Source of the DNA: CAVSJA01 sp963728145
Lineage (GTDB): Bacteria > Bacteroidota > Bacteroidia > Chitinophagales > Chitinophagaceae
Assembly: GCA_963728145.1 (NCBI GenBank)
Contig: CAVSJA010000006.1
Span: forward strand, 806,001-870,000
Direction: 5' to 3'
DNA: 64,000 nucleotides
Position 1 is the stretch's first letter. Every line of letters begins with the position of its first letter. Made by a program: the position numbers and the translations under genes. A model generated the notes under the pieces. The model did not search any database and was not told where the DNA came from. It saw only the letters and a list, made by a program, of their open reading frames with translations. Positions 19,696-29,461 of this stretch are shown piece by piece.

Positions 19696-22600
19696 TTATC
19701 GGATCAATGCGACATTTCCTTTGTAATTCAAGACTACTTTATTCTCACACATCACGTCAATCGTGTACACATAAACGTCTTGTGGCGCAGGCTTTCCGTT
19801 ATGAGTTCCGTCCCAACCCCTTGTGGCGTCATTTGCCTCGAAATTTGTTCTTTCAAACACGACTTCGCCCCAGCGGTTAAAAATCCGTAAGGTTTTGATG
19901 GAGAACAGACCTTTTCCCCTTGGATAGAATACGTCATTATTACCATCCGCGTTGGGAGAGAACGTATTCGGCATGAACACATTACTGTTATTGCAGAATA
20001 CAAACAAATTGACCTCGTCCTTGCTAATGCAGCCTCCCTTATTCACAACTTCCACGGTATAGGTCGTTGTCTCTCTGGGTCTAGCTACAGGGTTTGGGCA
20101 ACTTGTACAGGAAAGTCCGGTTGGAGGCATCCACCGGATTCCGATTACGTCGGGCGAAAGAATTGTCTTCAATTCCGCTGATGAACCGACCTGTATGGTT
20201 TGATCATCTCCCGCTGAAACCTTAGGGTAGGGATAAACAACCACTGAAACATAACCCGTGTCTTTAAAACAATTATTATTATCCATTCCAATAACCTGGT
20301 AAGTTACCGTTGCGTTCGGCTTTGCTTTTGGCCTCGCTACCCGGTTATTATCCAGTCCTGACGATGGACTCCACAAATATTGTTCCGCGCCATTTGCAAA
20401 GAGCTCCATACTCTCTCCAACACACAATGTATCTCCGTCCCCAACTGAAATCTTAAACGGCTGCTTAACAGTTATTATTACAGAATCGGTTGCAGTACAA
20501 CCATATATATTTTTCCCATGCAATAAATACCTGGTGTTTTCAAGTGGGGCTGCTTTTGGGGTCGCGCAATCTGTGCAAGAAAGGCCTGTGGATGGTGTCC
20601 AGGAGTACTGAACAGCCCCTGCCGCCAACAGATCAGTAGTATTATTACGACAAATCACTCTATCAGGACCTGCGTCCAGGATAGGTACCGGATGTGCCCG
20701 GAATGAATGTAATACCGTGTCTTTACAGCCAGAAGAATTTGTACTAATTAATCGAATTGGATAAGTACCCACTGTGTTATAGACAACAGGTTGTGGACTT
20801 TGAACCGAGGAAGTCGAGCCGTTCCCAAAGGTCCAACTCCAGGTTAATGATGCAGGGTCGTTACGAAGAACTGTTGAATTAAACCTTGCAATTGCAGGAA
20901 TACAGTTCGCCGTATCGCCATTAACAGCAACGATAGGGCTTTCAACAACCTGAATAGGAACAACAGATCTTCCTGTATCAATACAGCCAGTTTGGGTGGT
21001 GACTATAAGTTCGATCGGATAATTACCGGATTGCCTGTAGAAATGAGAAGGATTACGTTGTGTCGAAATATTGCCGTCTCCAAACGACCATCTATAGCCG
21101 ATTATCAGATCATTGCTGATGGTTGAGTCCTTAAAGTTGACTAATCCAGAATCACAAATGATTCTTTGGCTTAAACTAAACTTCGTATTTACACCATAGA
21201 TCCTGATTGTATCTTTTCCAACGATAGGTACCCTGCAACCCTGCGGATCAACAAGGATCATCTTAGGAAGATAGATTCCCATCCGGGTATAGGTATGCGA
21301 AATAATTGAGTCGTTTGTTTCTACTATTGAACCGTCATTAAAGTCCCAAACAAATGATACCCGATCTTTGGTCATCCCCGTGAATTTAACAGTTGTTGGT
21401 TCGCAACCGATCAGCTTATCATAGGTAAAATCGCCTTGTGGTCCGCGAACGACGATTGTTCTAACCATTGTATCTATACAACCACCGGGGCTTACCACTG
21501 TTAATTTAGCTTTGTAGGTTCCGGGATAAGTATAAAAATGCACCGGTGCGCTAACTCTTGATCTGGTTCCATCGCCGAAATCCCACTCATATGAAACAAA
21601 GTTTTGTGATTGATGCGCAAAGTTTACTACGAGCGGAGGACAGGTGGCAACAGAATCACTCATTGTAAACACTGCTTTTGGATTCCTGATCTTAATATAA
21701 GCAGGACGCATAACCGAATCCTTGCAACCAAAACGGTCGGTAACGACCAGTTTAATATTGTAATCACCTTCATTTGAATAACTGACAATCGGTTGCAATT
21801 GACCAGAAACTATGGCATTTCCAAAATCCCATTGATAGATCATTGGTCCATTTCCTGTTGTCTGATTCAGGAAGCGTATCGGTTTGTTTGTACAGGAAAG
21901 AGTATCGGGCGAACTGAATCCAGGGAAAGGCTTTGATATAGTAATATAACTTGAACGTTGGAACGAATGGGAGCAGCCGCGTTCATCTACCACCGTTAGC
22001 TGAACGGAATAAGTACCGGCTGCGATATACGTATGTTGGAAGGGAGGTCCTGTCAATGTATCTACGATGCCATCACCGTAATTCCAGATCCACTTGCTTA
22101 TAGGATTGGTTCCATCTGATTTTGAAGAATCCCGGAATTGAATCGTTGAATTGTTGCAGACTTCATTGGTGGATGACTCGAAGTCAGCGGTAGGACCGTA
22201 AACTCTTATATAAAGCGGCTTCAGCAAAGTATCCCTGCACCCCAAGCGATCAGTAATTACAAGCTCAACATCATATTGACCCGCTTCATGAAAATATACC
22301 TGAATGTTTTGATTTGATGGCCCCTCAAATCGATTATTTGTATTTACATTTCTAAACTTCCAGGAGTAACTGGTGACATTGGCAGGCAGATTCGAAGAGG
22401 TAAATGATACCGCGGTGCCTTTACATATCACCGTGTCGCTCGCACTGAATGCTGCTTTTTCTGCTACAATCACTACCTGTATGGCACTGGTATGTTCGCA
22501 GGTATCATTCTTTACAGTAAGTTTTACGATATAACTTCCTGCTGCAGCATAAGTATGAACAGGATCTTTTTCTGTTGAAGTGGTTCCATCTCCAAAATCA

Positions 22601-24510
22601 TAGAACCAGGAATGCGCGTCAATTGAATGGTCTATGAACCAACGCTTGAACTTATTGTCACAGTTAGAAGAATCAATAAATCTAGCGATGGGGGGTTTGA
22701 TGCGGATATAGTTGGGAATTGTCAGAGAGTCTTTACAACCGTTGCTCCATACCACGAGTTTTACGGAGAAATAACCGGTATCCATATAAATATGCGATGG
22801 ATCTTTCTCGCTTGCAGTTCCGCCGTCACCAAATTCCCAAAACCATCTATCTCCAACAGGTCCCTGCGAAAGATCATTAAAATGGATTGGTTGAAATGCG
22901 CAAGCCTCGCGAGGAGTTGCAACAAAATTTACAAGCGGTTTTTCACCAACCCGAATCGCACTGTCTGCAATTGTCGAATCTGTACAACCCCCGGCGGTGG
23001 TGAAGTAAAGTTTTACAGTATATGTTCCAGGATTGGTATAAATATTCACCGGATTTTTCGATGTTGAAGTTTTACCGTCACCAAAATCCCAGGAATAGCT
23101 GATAATAGAATCAGGGGAATTGATTAGCAATTGGGGTTGATAGCTGAATGGAACACATCCTTCTCTTGGAATATCAATGATGCTTACCTGTGGCGGTACT
23201 ATTTTAACCTGATTCCTTACAAAAAAAGTATCCGTACAACCAGCAGCATTGGTAGCAACCAGCATTACGTCGAAGGTTCCAAATCCAGTATAATTATGTG
23301 TCGGGTCGGCTTGTGTTGATGAATCGCCATCCCCAAAGAACCACTTATATGAAACTGCACCCAAAGATTGTTGAATGAAGCTGGTTAGTAGTGGTGGCCT
23401 ACATGCGCTGGTATCCTTTGCGGAAAATTTTGCCTGAGGTCTTGCAAGCACCAGCACCGGTTTGCTGACTGAATCCTTGCAGGCACCGAAATCACTTACC
23501 AGTTTGATCGTGTAGTTCCCAGAATTTGCATAAGTTTTTGACGGACTAAGATTACCTGATACGGTACCATCTCCAAAATCCCATAAAGCCCCGCTGGGCG
23601 CTGGCTGACTGGTGTTGGGAATGATAAGAGGTTTGCCAGCACAAACAATCGAAGGAATATCAAAATTCGCTGACACAGTTCCGATAGTTAATGCATTTGA
23701 TTGTATCATGGAATCAACGCAACCGGCATTATTTCGAATGAAGAGTTTTATAGTATAGGTTCCGGCATTATTATAAACATGAGATGGATTGGCTGAAGTC
23801 GAGCTATTGCCATCTCCAAATTCCCATCGATAGGAAAGAACTCCCGTTCCAAAACTTTTGTTTGTAAAATTCACAGGCGTGGGGGGCCTGCAACTTGCTG
23901 GTGTACTAAAATCAAAATCAGCTTTAACCCCATTATTTATTTTGACATAGTTGATTCTTGAGATTGACCTTATACAGCCCTTGCTGTTTTTCACCATTAG
24001 GGATACGTTGAAGTTGCCCTGATTCAAATAAACATGCTGTGGATTTGGAATTGATGAAGTGTCCCCATCGCCAAAATCCCAAAACCAGCTTATGATATTT
24101 CCGTCACCGGGATTACTCATGTCAGTGAACTGTACTCTTAAAGGAAAGCAACCGCTCGTATCGGAGGCACTGAAATCAACAACAGGACTTGCATTGACTG
24201 TTATATAACTTACTTTGACGACGGAGTCAACCTGAGATCCATTGATTGCGACGAGCTTTACAGTGTAGGTTCCTGGGTTGAAATAGGTGCCTGCCGGGTT
24301 TTGTAAGAAGGAAAGCGTTCCATTCCCAAGATCCCAACGCCAGGAATTGGGACCGCCGGTGGATTCGTCCCTAAACTGAACTACAAGTGGGGCACAACCC
24401 TCAACCCAGTTCGCGGAAAAAGCTGCATTGATTTGAGCATGGGAATGAACCGAACCACTTGAGAAGCAAATGGTAAGCACAAGGCAAAGCAGTTGGTTCA
24501 GCTTCCTCAT
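19696..24510 (-). CDS. giant PKD-repeat adhesin with T9SS type B sorting domain (2)
   Basis: 1604 residues from ATG 24510. Signal peptide to HSHAQ, then about 15 PKD repeats (WDLGNGT, WDFGDGD, WEFGDGN, WFFGDGD and others). Near the C-terminus are three Ig-like/SprB-type segments (WTPSTGLSCTDCATPKA, LWSPSSGLDNN, WMPPTGLSCTSCPNP), then the type B T9SS domain ending GNVALIR, identical in its last seven residues to the downstream paralogue. The two adhesins are separated by about 55 bp and probably form one operon with porP. By analogy with SprB they could move on the cell surface in gliding or bind polymers; the ligand is unknown. Confidence 0.92.
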   Translation of the reverse strand: MRKLNQLLCLVLTICFSSGSVHSHAQINAAFSANWVEGCAPLVVQFRDESTGGPNSWRWDLGNGTLSFLQNPAGTYFNPGTYTVKLVAINGSQVDSVVKVSYITVNASPVVDFSASDTSGCFPLRVQFTDMSNPGDGNIISWFWDFGDGDTSSIPNPQHVYLNQGNFNVSLMVKNSKGCIRSISRINYVKINNGVKADFDFSTPASCRPPTPVNFTNKSFGTGVLSYRWEFGDGNSSTSANPSHVYNNAGTYTIKLFIRNNAGCVDSMIQSNALTIGTVSANFDIPSIVCAGKPLIIPNTSQPAPSGALWDFGDGTVSGNLSPSKTYANSGNYTIKLVSDFGACKDSVSKPVLVLARPQAKFSAKDTSACRPPLLTSFIQQSLGAVSYKWFFGDGDSSTQADPTHNYTGFGTFDVMLVATNAAGCTDTFFVRNQVKIVPPQVSIIDIPREGCVPFSYQPQLLINSPDSIISYSWDFGDGKTSTSKNPVNIYTNPGTYTVKLYFTTAGGCTDSTIADSAIRVGEKPLVNFVATPREACAFQPIHFNDLSQGPVGDRWFWEFGDGGTASEKDPSHIYMDTGYFSVKLVVWSNGCKDSLTIPNYIRIKPPIARFIDSSNCDNKFKRWFIDHSIDAHSWFYDFGDGTTSTEKDPVHTYAAAGSYIVKLTVKNDTCEHTSAIQVVIVAEKAAFSASDTVICKGTAVSFTSSNLPANVTSYSWKFRNVNTNNRFEGPSNQNIQVYFHEAGQYDVELVITDRLGCRDTLLKPLYIRVYGPTADFESSTNEVCNNSTIQFRDSSKSDGTNPISKWIWNYGDGIVDTLTGPPFQHTYIAAGTYSVQLTVVDERGCSHSFQRSSYITISKPFPGFSSPDTLSCTNKPIRFLNQTTGNGPMIYQWDFGNAIVSGQLQPIVSYSNEGDYNIKLVVTDRFGCKDSVMRPAYIKIRNPKAVFTMSDSVATCPPLVVNFAHQSQNFVSYEWDFGDGTRSRVSAPVHFYTYPGTYKAKLTVVSPGGCIDTMVRTIVVRGPQGDFTYDKLIGCEPTTVKFTGMTKDRVSFVWDFNDGSIVETNDSIISHTYTRMGIYLPKMILVDPQGCRVPIVGKDTIRIYGVNTKFSLSQRIICDSGLVNFKDSTISNDLIIGYRWSFGDGNISTQRNPSHFYRQSGNYPIELIVTTQTGCIDTGRSVVPIQVVESPIVAVNGDTANCIPAIARFNSTVLRNDPASLTWSWTFGNGSTSSVQSPQPVVYNTVGTYPIRLISTNSSGCKDTVLHSFRAHPVPILDAGPDRVICRNNTTDLLAAGAVQYSWTPSTGLSCTDCATPKAAPLENTRYLLHGKNIYGCTATDSVIITVKQPFKISVGDGDTLCVGESMELFANGAEQYLWSPSSGLDNNRVARPKAKPNATVTYQVIGMDNNNCFKDTGYVSVVVYPYPKVSAGDDQTIQVGSSAELKTILSPDVIGIRWMPPTGLSCTSCPNPVARPRETTTYTVEVVNKGGCISKDEVNLFVFCNNSNVFMPNTFSPNADGNNDVFYPRGKGLFSIKTLRIFNRWGEVVFERTNFEANDATRGWDGTHNGKPAPQDVYVYTIDVMCENKVVLNYKGNVALIR

Positions 24511-24632
24511 AAATAAGCTAGTGGTTCAGATGTGGATAACCTGTGGGAAATTAAAGTTTTTAAACGGGACGCAAAAAATTTTCCCTGCTTATTAGGTCGC
24601 AAAAACCGTACGGATTTAGCCTTAGTGGAAAA

Positions 24633-25052
24633 TTAAGGCTTCTTTCTGAGGTGCAGTATGTCTTTACCGGAGGAGGTGTTCTTTTCAGCTTCTACATAAT
24701 CCCAATAGCTGTCTGTGATTTTCCAGATGCCATTCAGCTTGGTTACGGGTTCGTTGGCTCCGGTGAAATTGGATGTAATGCTATAATTCACCGCGTCGCC
24801 CGACCAGGTTCCATTAGAAATGTCCCCGGCCTTATCGCCAGTTACAGTTCCGTCAGTATTGAATTTAAAAATATAACCAACAAAATCGCCGCTGAGATTG
24901 GTTGTGCCTTCGAGGTATTTTTCAACATACCAGACACCGGAGGTAATGGCGGCCATTACCAAATCCTTCTTTTTCTCTTCGACCTTCTTTTTACAGGAGA
25001 CCAAAGAGGCCATGATCAAGGTAAGGATTACTAGTTTTGTAAAATTCTTCAT
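24633..25052 (-). CDS. lipocalin-like lipoprotein
   Basis: 139 residues. Lipobox MASLVSCKKKVEEKKKD (Cys about residue 20) and then a single small beta-barrel domain of the lipocalin-like type common in Bacteroidota (GVWYVEKYLEG, YIFKFNTDGTVTG, NGIWKITDSYWDYVE, ILHLRK). ATG 25052 gives the lipoprotein signal directly; the upstream start at 25073 overlaps the M32 stop. It follows the M32 carboxypeptidase by 20 bp and is likely its operon partner. Role unknown; such domains may bind small hydrophobic ligands. Confidence 0.75.
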   Translation of the reverse strand: MKNFTKLVILTLIMASLVSCKKKVEEKKKDLVMAAITSGVWYVEKYLEGTTNLSGDFVGYIFKFNTDGTVTGDKAGDISNGTWSGDAVNYSITSNFTGANEPVTKLNGIWKITDSYWDYVEAEKNTSSGKDILHLRKKP

Positions 25053-25072
25053 GGCGGATAGCGGTTTACACA

Positions 25073-26587
25073 TTAAAGTTGGTAAATATTGTTGTATTTA
25101 TCAAGCAAATAGCTCAAAAAGTATCCTGTGTCCAATCCTTTCTCACTGATTTTCAAGCATAATTCTTCACTTGGATACTTTCGGCCGTACTGATGGACCT
25201 GCTTTCTTAACCAGTCTAATAACGGTTGAACCTCACCCTTTCTTACTTGATCGTTCAGCGGAATTTGGGCCGATACTGTATGGTAGAATTGGGCTGCATA
25301 AAAGCTGCCCAGGCTATAGGTTGGAAAGTATCCGAAACTGCCATGACTCCAATGTACATCCTGCAGACAGCCTTGCTTGTCATCAGGAACTTTTACTCCG
25401 AGGAATTTCATGTAATGATCATTCCAATACGCAGGGATTTCTTTAGTTGAGATCGAACCTTCAATCAATTTCTTTTCGATCTCATAACGGATCATAACAT
25501 GGAAATGATAGGTGAGCTCATCGGCTTCTGTGCGGATCAGGGATGGCTTTACTTTATTTATTGCTTTGAAGAATTCTTCAGGGCTGACGCTTCTTAATTG
25601 ATCCGGGAAATATTCTTGTAGTAAAGGAAGATATTTTTCGCAAAAAGCCTTTGACCTCCCAACATGATTCTCCCATAGCCTTGATTGCGATTCATGGATT
25701 GAATAGGAAGCGGCTTCGCCTAACGGTAGTCCGTATGCTGATTCAGGAAGACCCTGTTCATAAAATGCATGCCCGAGTTCATGAATGCAACTCCAAACCA
25801 TGCCGCTTATATTCTTTTCATCGATCCTAGTGGTGATCCTTACATCGCGGCTATTAAAACTTATGGAGAAGGGATGCTCAGAAATATCCTGCCTGCCGGC
25901 CTCAAAATCGAATCCAAGCTCTTTTAACAATTGCATCCCGAATTGCCACTGCTTGTCCTTAGGATAGTGTTGATAAAGGAATTCGTCATTAACCGGCTCA
26001 CTTGATGAAATTTTATCGAGCAGATTTTTCAAAGGATCGCGCAGGCTTCCAAATATCCGATCCAACATTCTTACCGTAACTCCTTTATCATGATCATTTG
26101 CCAACGCATCATAAGGATGATCTTTATAACCAAGAAACCCAGCTTCCTGTTTTTTTAATTCGGTTACAATTGAGAGATCCTTTTCGAAAATGCTGAAATT
26201 ATTTGCTTTTCGCGCTTGAATCCAGCTATGAAAACTTTTGTTGATTGCTTCAGTGAGGTGCCGAACAAAGGAGGAGGTGAACTTCTTTTGTTTCTCGTAA
26301 TCTTCAAGCGTGAGTTCAACATTACGTTTCTTATCCGGATCCAGATCTGCTTTTGACATCAATTCATTTAGTATTCCCCCTAACCGGTCTTCTGTGAAAT
26401 ATTGATGAGCGAGTTCTGAAAGTGTGGCAATCTGTTGTCCACGGATAGGTGCTCCTTTGGGAGGAAGATAGGTTTCCTGGTCCCATTGCAATATTGCGGA
26501 AGAAAACTTAAGGTCAGCGATCTTTCGCATCGAAGATTCATATTCTGCATACAATTCAGCTGTTGAATGACCAGTCATAAAAAGCAT
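25073..26587 (-). CDS. M32 family carboxypeptidase
   Basis: Zinc carboxypeptidase of the Taq/Pfu type, 504 residues, the usual family length. The catalytic HExxH is in CIHELGHAFYEQGLP. A second conserved segment is GEAASYSIHESQSRLWENHVGRS, supplying the third ligand. Other signatures are FSSAILQWDQETYLPPKGAP at the N-terminus and VHWSHGSFGYFPTYSLGSFYAAQ near the C-terminus. It removes C-terminal residues from peptides in the cytoplasm; no signal peptide. ATG 26587 or 26578 both fit. It is followed by the lipocalin-like gene. Confidence 0.93.
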   Translation of the reverse strand: MLFMTGHSTAELYAEYESSMRKIADLKFSSAILQWDQETYLPPKGAPIRGQQIATLSELAHQYFTEDRLGGILNELMSKADLDPDKKRNVELTLEDYEKQKKFTSSFVRHLTEAINKSFHSWIQARKANNFSIFEKDLSIVTELKKQEAGFLGYKDHPYDALANDHDKGVTVRMLDRIFGSLRDPLKNLLDKISSSEPVNDEFLYQHYPKDKQWQFGMQLLKELGFDFEAGRQDISEHPFSISFNSRDVRITTRIDEKNISGMVWSCIHELGHAFYEQGLPESAYGLPLGEAASYSIHESQSRLWENHVGRSKAFCEKYLPLLQEYFPDQLRSVSPEEFFKAINKVKPSLIRTEADELTYHFHVMIRYEIEKKLIEGSISTKEIPAYWNDHYMKFLGVKVPDDKQGCLQDVHWSHGSFGYFPTYSLGSFYAAQFYHTVSAQIPLNDQVRKGEVQPLLDWLRKQVHQYGRKYPSEELCLKISEKGLDTGYFLSYLLDKYNNIYQL

Positions 26588-26630
26588 TTTTGAGGGATGC
26601 GAAATTCGGAAATGTTTTTCCTGGAAAATA

Positions 26631-26659
26631 AAAAGGCTGATAAGATTTTCTTATCAGCC
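26631..26659 (-). terminator. Rho-independent terminator after exported DinB gene
   Basis: Perfect 11-bp stem GGCTGATAAGA/TCTTATCAGCC at 26635-26645 and 26649-26659 with a 3-nt loop. On the minus strand it is followed by a T-rich tail (26634 leftwards). It ends the DinB transcript and insulates the M32 gene. Confidence 0.92.
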
Positions 26660-26684
26660 AGGTCAGTTCTTAGAGGGATTTAAT

Positions 26685-27296
26685 TTATTGCTTTGGAAAA
26701 TTAGGATCTGCTTTTACTTCAGCGATTTGCTGGGTATGTCTGTTGCTGTGTGCAGCGATAAACAAAATCATTTGATACGAATCAAGATGCCCCAGGGGTG
26801 TTTGCGTAACATGATTACGCATATCATCATCAGTTTTTTTCATAAACTTGATCAGCTTCCCGCGCTGCTCATTAAATGCACTGAGTGCAGAAAGTGCGGT
26901 GGGTATGGATGCAGCCTTTTCAGGATAGAATTGTTCGGCCGTCTTAACCTTGTTGGTCCGATTCTCCATGGCTTTTACCAGGACCTCATCAGTCATTTTA
27001 ATCTCTGAGCGTTTGTCTGGATTCGGAGCTGCCTTAAGCGTAGCATCTGTTAGTTGCCAGAGCGCAGTTTCCGTGAGTACAATGTGCTGAATACATTCTT
27101 TAATTGACCAGCGATCCTCGGCTGGTTTGAAATTAAATTGGTCCTCTGACAGGCCTGCGACAGTATTCTGAAGGTCGGTTCTTGTTTCTTCAAGAATTTC
27201 TATCGCATACTTTTTCTCCTTTTTTGTAATTCCCGGATTGACTGCGGTAAAACTTACAAGCAGGAGGACTGCAAGGAAGGGAGTTAGTTTTTTCAT
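26685..27296 (-). CDS. exported DinB-like four-helix protein
   Basis: 203 residues with a signal peptide (MKKLTPFLAVLLLVSFTAVNP) and a DinB/YfiT-type four-helix bundle: DRWSIKECIQHIVLTETALW in the first half and LIFIAAHSNRHTQQIAEVK at the end. The three metal-binding His of the family are at IQHI, AAHSNRH and nearby. DinB_2 proteins are often bacillithiol or other thiol transferases, or have no known function; export from the cytoplasm is less common. A distant homologue lies at 53908-54471. Single gene with its own terminator. Confidence 0.85.
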   Translation of the reverse strand: MKKLTPFLAVLLLVSFTAVNPGITKKEKKYAIEILEETRTDLQNTVAGLSEDQFNFKPAEDRWSIKECIQHIVLTETALWQLTDATLKAAPNPDKRSEIKMTDEVLVKAMENRTNKVKTAEQFYPEKAASIPTALSALSAFNEQRGKLIKFMKKTDDDMRNHVTQTPLGHLDSYQMILFIAAHSNRHTQQIAEVKADPNFPKQ

Positions 27297-27485
27297 ATAG
27301 CGTATTTAATTTGTTTGAAAAAGCAGGGAGGGGAGTCAGGATAGGAGCGCGGATATTATTAGGAATTTACGACAAAGGCACGACATATGAAATTAAAATT
27401 CCATTAATGAGGCATGGACAGACTACAGTTGCTTCTTTCGGTTGCATCTCATGAGTTTTGCGTACCGAGGCCTTAACTTTAAAGC

Positions 27486-28580
27486 ATGAAAATCAGGGAA
27501 ATTATTTTTGAGCTGGAGTCCAGGGCAGCTCCAGTTTTGCAGGAAGGTTATGACAATTCTGGTCTGTTAACAGGGGATGCTTCCTGGGAATGCAAAGGAA
27601 TTTTATGCACCTTGGATTGTACCGAACAAATTGTTGAAGAGGCGATCAAAAAGAACTGCAATCTTATCGTTGCCCACCACCCCATCATTTTCGGTGGATT
27701 AAAAAAGATCACCGGAAAGAATTACGTTGAAAAGACAGTTATCGCCGCGATTAAGAATGATATCGCGATCTATGCGATTCATACGAATCTTGATAATGTG
27801 ATTGATGGTGTCAATTCTAAACTTGCTGAGAAATTAGGTCTGTTGAACAGAACAGTCCTTGCACCGAAGACATCGATCTTGAAAAAGTTATACACTTTTG
27901 CGCCAATAGAGTATGCGGAGAAAGTAAAAGATGCAATTTTCAAAGCGGGCGGTGGGCATATTGCTAATTATAGTGAATGCAGTTTTTCGCATGAAGGAAC
28001 AGGTACATTTAAAGGCGAAGAAGGAACCAATCCATTTGTGGGTCAACCGGGCAAGCGACATGAAGAAAAAGAAGTAAAGATGGAAGTGGTCTTTTACTCA
28101 TGGTTAGAACAGGACATCGTTGATGCCCTTATCAAATCACATCCCTATGAAGAAGTTGCCTATGATATCATTGGTCTCGAAAATAAACATAGAGGTATTG
28201 GGTCGGGCATTATCGGAGACCTGCCGAAACCGATAAATGGAGAGGAATTTCTCAGGCTACTCAAGAAACAATTTGGGCTTTCAGTCGTTCGGCATACCAG
28301 GCTCTTAAAACGGGATATTCAAAAGGTCGCCCTTTGTGGAGGCGCCGGTAGCTTTCTCGTTTCCAAAGCTTTAAGCGCCAGAGCAGATGCATATGTGACC
28401 GCTGATATGAAGTATCATGAGTTCTTCGACGCCAACGATCGAATAATGATTTGCGATATCGGCCATTATGAAAGCGAGCAGTTTACCATCGACCTTCTCG
28501 CTGACCTTTTGCAGCAAAAATTCCCTACCTTTGCCGTCCTTAAACCGGACCATTCAACCAACCCGGTTTATTACTTCTAA
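27486..28580 (+). CDS. Nif3-like dinuclear metal-centre protein (YqfO type)
   Basis: NIF3/GTP-cyclohydrolase-I-type-2-like hexameric protein, 364 residues. N-terminal half: APVLQEGYDNSGLLTGD and metal ligands in LIVAHHPIIFGG and THLDNVIDGVN-like segments (IHTNLDNVIDGVN). The middle insert (about 130-230, KLYTFAPIEYAEKVKDAIFKAG) is the PII/CutA-like domain of the YqfO subfamily. C-terminal ligands are in DIGHYESEQF. The biochemical function is not settled for the family. A zinc-ribbon protein follows after 5 bp, a pairing seen across Bacteroidota. Confidence 0.92.
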   Translation: MKIREIIFELESRAAPVLQEGYDNSGLLTGDASWECKGILCTLDCTEQIVEEAIKKNCNLIVAHHPIIFGGLKKITGKNYVEKTVIAAIKNDIAIYAIHTNLDNVIDGVNSKLAEKLGLLNRTVLAPKTSILKKLYTFAPIEYAEKVKDAIFKAGGGHIANYSECSFSHEGTGTFKGEEGTNPFVGQPGKRHEEKEVKMEVVFYSWLEQDIVDALIKSHPYEEVAYDIIGLENKHRGIGSGIIGDLPKPINGEEFLRLLKKQFGLSVVRHTRLLKRDIQKVALCGGAGSFLVSKALSARADAYVTADMKYHEFFDANDRIMICDIGHYESEQFTIDLLADLLQQKFPTFAVLKPDHSTNPVYYF

Positions 28581-28585
28581 AAATT

Positions 28586-29341
28586 ATGAGTACAGTAAAA
28601 GATTACTCCGTAGAGGAAAAACTTTCCTCCCTTGTAAGCTTACAGAAAATCGAATCTAAAATTGATGAAATACAGGTCCTGAAGGGTGAACTCCCCATGG
28701 AAGTGAGTGACCTGGAAGATGAGATCCAGGGATTACATGCCAGGCAAACTCGTATTGAAGAAGAAATAAATGGTATCCAGGAATTCATCAACCAGAAAAA
28801 GAATCTGATTAAGGAAGCGGATGGATTGATAAAGAAGTATGAGAAGCAAAGCGAAAATGTAAAGAACAGCAGGGAGTTTGAAGCGATCAATAAGGAGATT
28901 GAAATGCAGCAGCTGGAAATGAAACTTGCTGAAAAGCATATCAAGGACGCAAATGAAGAGATCGCTGAAAAAGTTCAGGGACTCGACAAGGCAAAAAAGA
29001 ACCTTGGTGCAAAGGAAGGAGTATTGAACACAAAGAAAGCTGAACTCGAGAAGATCATTGCTTCAACTGAAAAAGAAGAAAAGCACTTTAACAAGCTGGC
29101 ATCAGAAGCAAGAGAAAAGGTTGAAGAAAGAGTATTGCTTTCCTATGATCGCATCCGAACTAACTACCGCAATGGATTAGGCGTAGTTCCTGTTGAAAGA
29201 GATGCTTGTGGTGGATGTTTCAATGCAATCCCACCTCAACGCCAAAGCGAAATTCGCCAGCGTAAGAAGATCATTGTTTGCGAAAACTGTGGACGCATAC
29301 TTGTAGACCGCGACTTATTCGATTTAGTGGACGTGAAATAA
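28586..29341 (+). CDS. C4-type zinc-ribbon coiled-coil protein
   Basis: 251 residues. Residues about 10-175 are an almost continuous antiparallel coiled coil rich in Glu/Lys. The end is a C4 zinc ribbon: CGGCFNAIPPQ and CENCGRILV (two C-x2-C pairs), annotated as the zf-RING_7/CdsZ-like family. Nucleic-acid binding is the usual prediction. It is translationally linked to the Nif3 gene (5-bp gap) and ended by a terminator. The two genes travel together in many genomes, suggesting a shared but undefined function. Confidence 0.9.
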   Translation: MSTVKDYSVEEKLSSLVSLQKIESKIDEIQVLKGELPMEVSDLEDEIQGLHARQTRIEEEINGIQEFINQKKNLIKEADGLIKKYEKQSENVKNSREFEAINKEIEMQQLEMKLAEKHIKDANEEIAEKVQGLDKAKKNLGAKEGVLNTKKAELEKIIASTEKEEKHFNKLASEAREKVEERVLLSYDRIRTNYRNGLGVVPVERDACGGCFNAIPPQRQSEIRQRKKIIVCENCGRILVDRDLFDLVDVK

Positions 29342-29368
29342 AATATTACCGCTATACTCTATTAATAA

Positions 29369-29401
29369 GGCATCCCATTAATTTGGGATGCCTTTCTTTT
29401 T
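29369..29401 (+). terminator. Rho-independent terminator after the nif3/zinc-ribbon operon
   Basis: Perfect 9-bp stem GGCATCCCA/TGGGATGCC (29369-29377, 29384-29392), 6-nt loop and the T-rich tail TTTCTTTTT. Confidence 0.92.
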
Positions 29402-29461
29402 GAAATTGAACTCCTTCGATCACGCATTAGCGTTCCGGCAGGTAATTAACTAAATTGCATA

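Noticed and set aside
24511..24632. Searched for a promoter or riboswitch before the large adhesin
   Set aside because: AT-rich gap; no TAnnTTTG box with correct spacing and no convincing structure.
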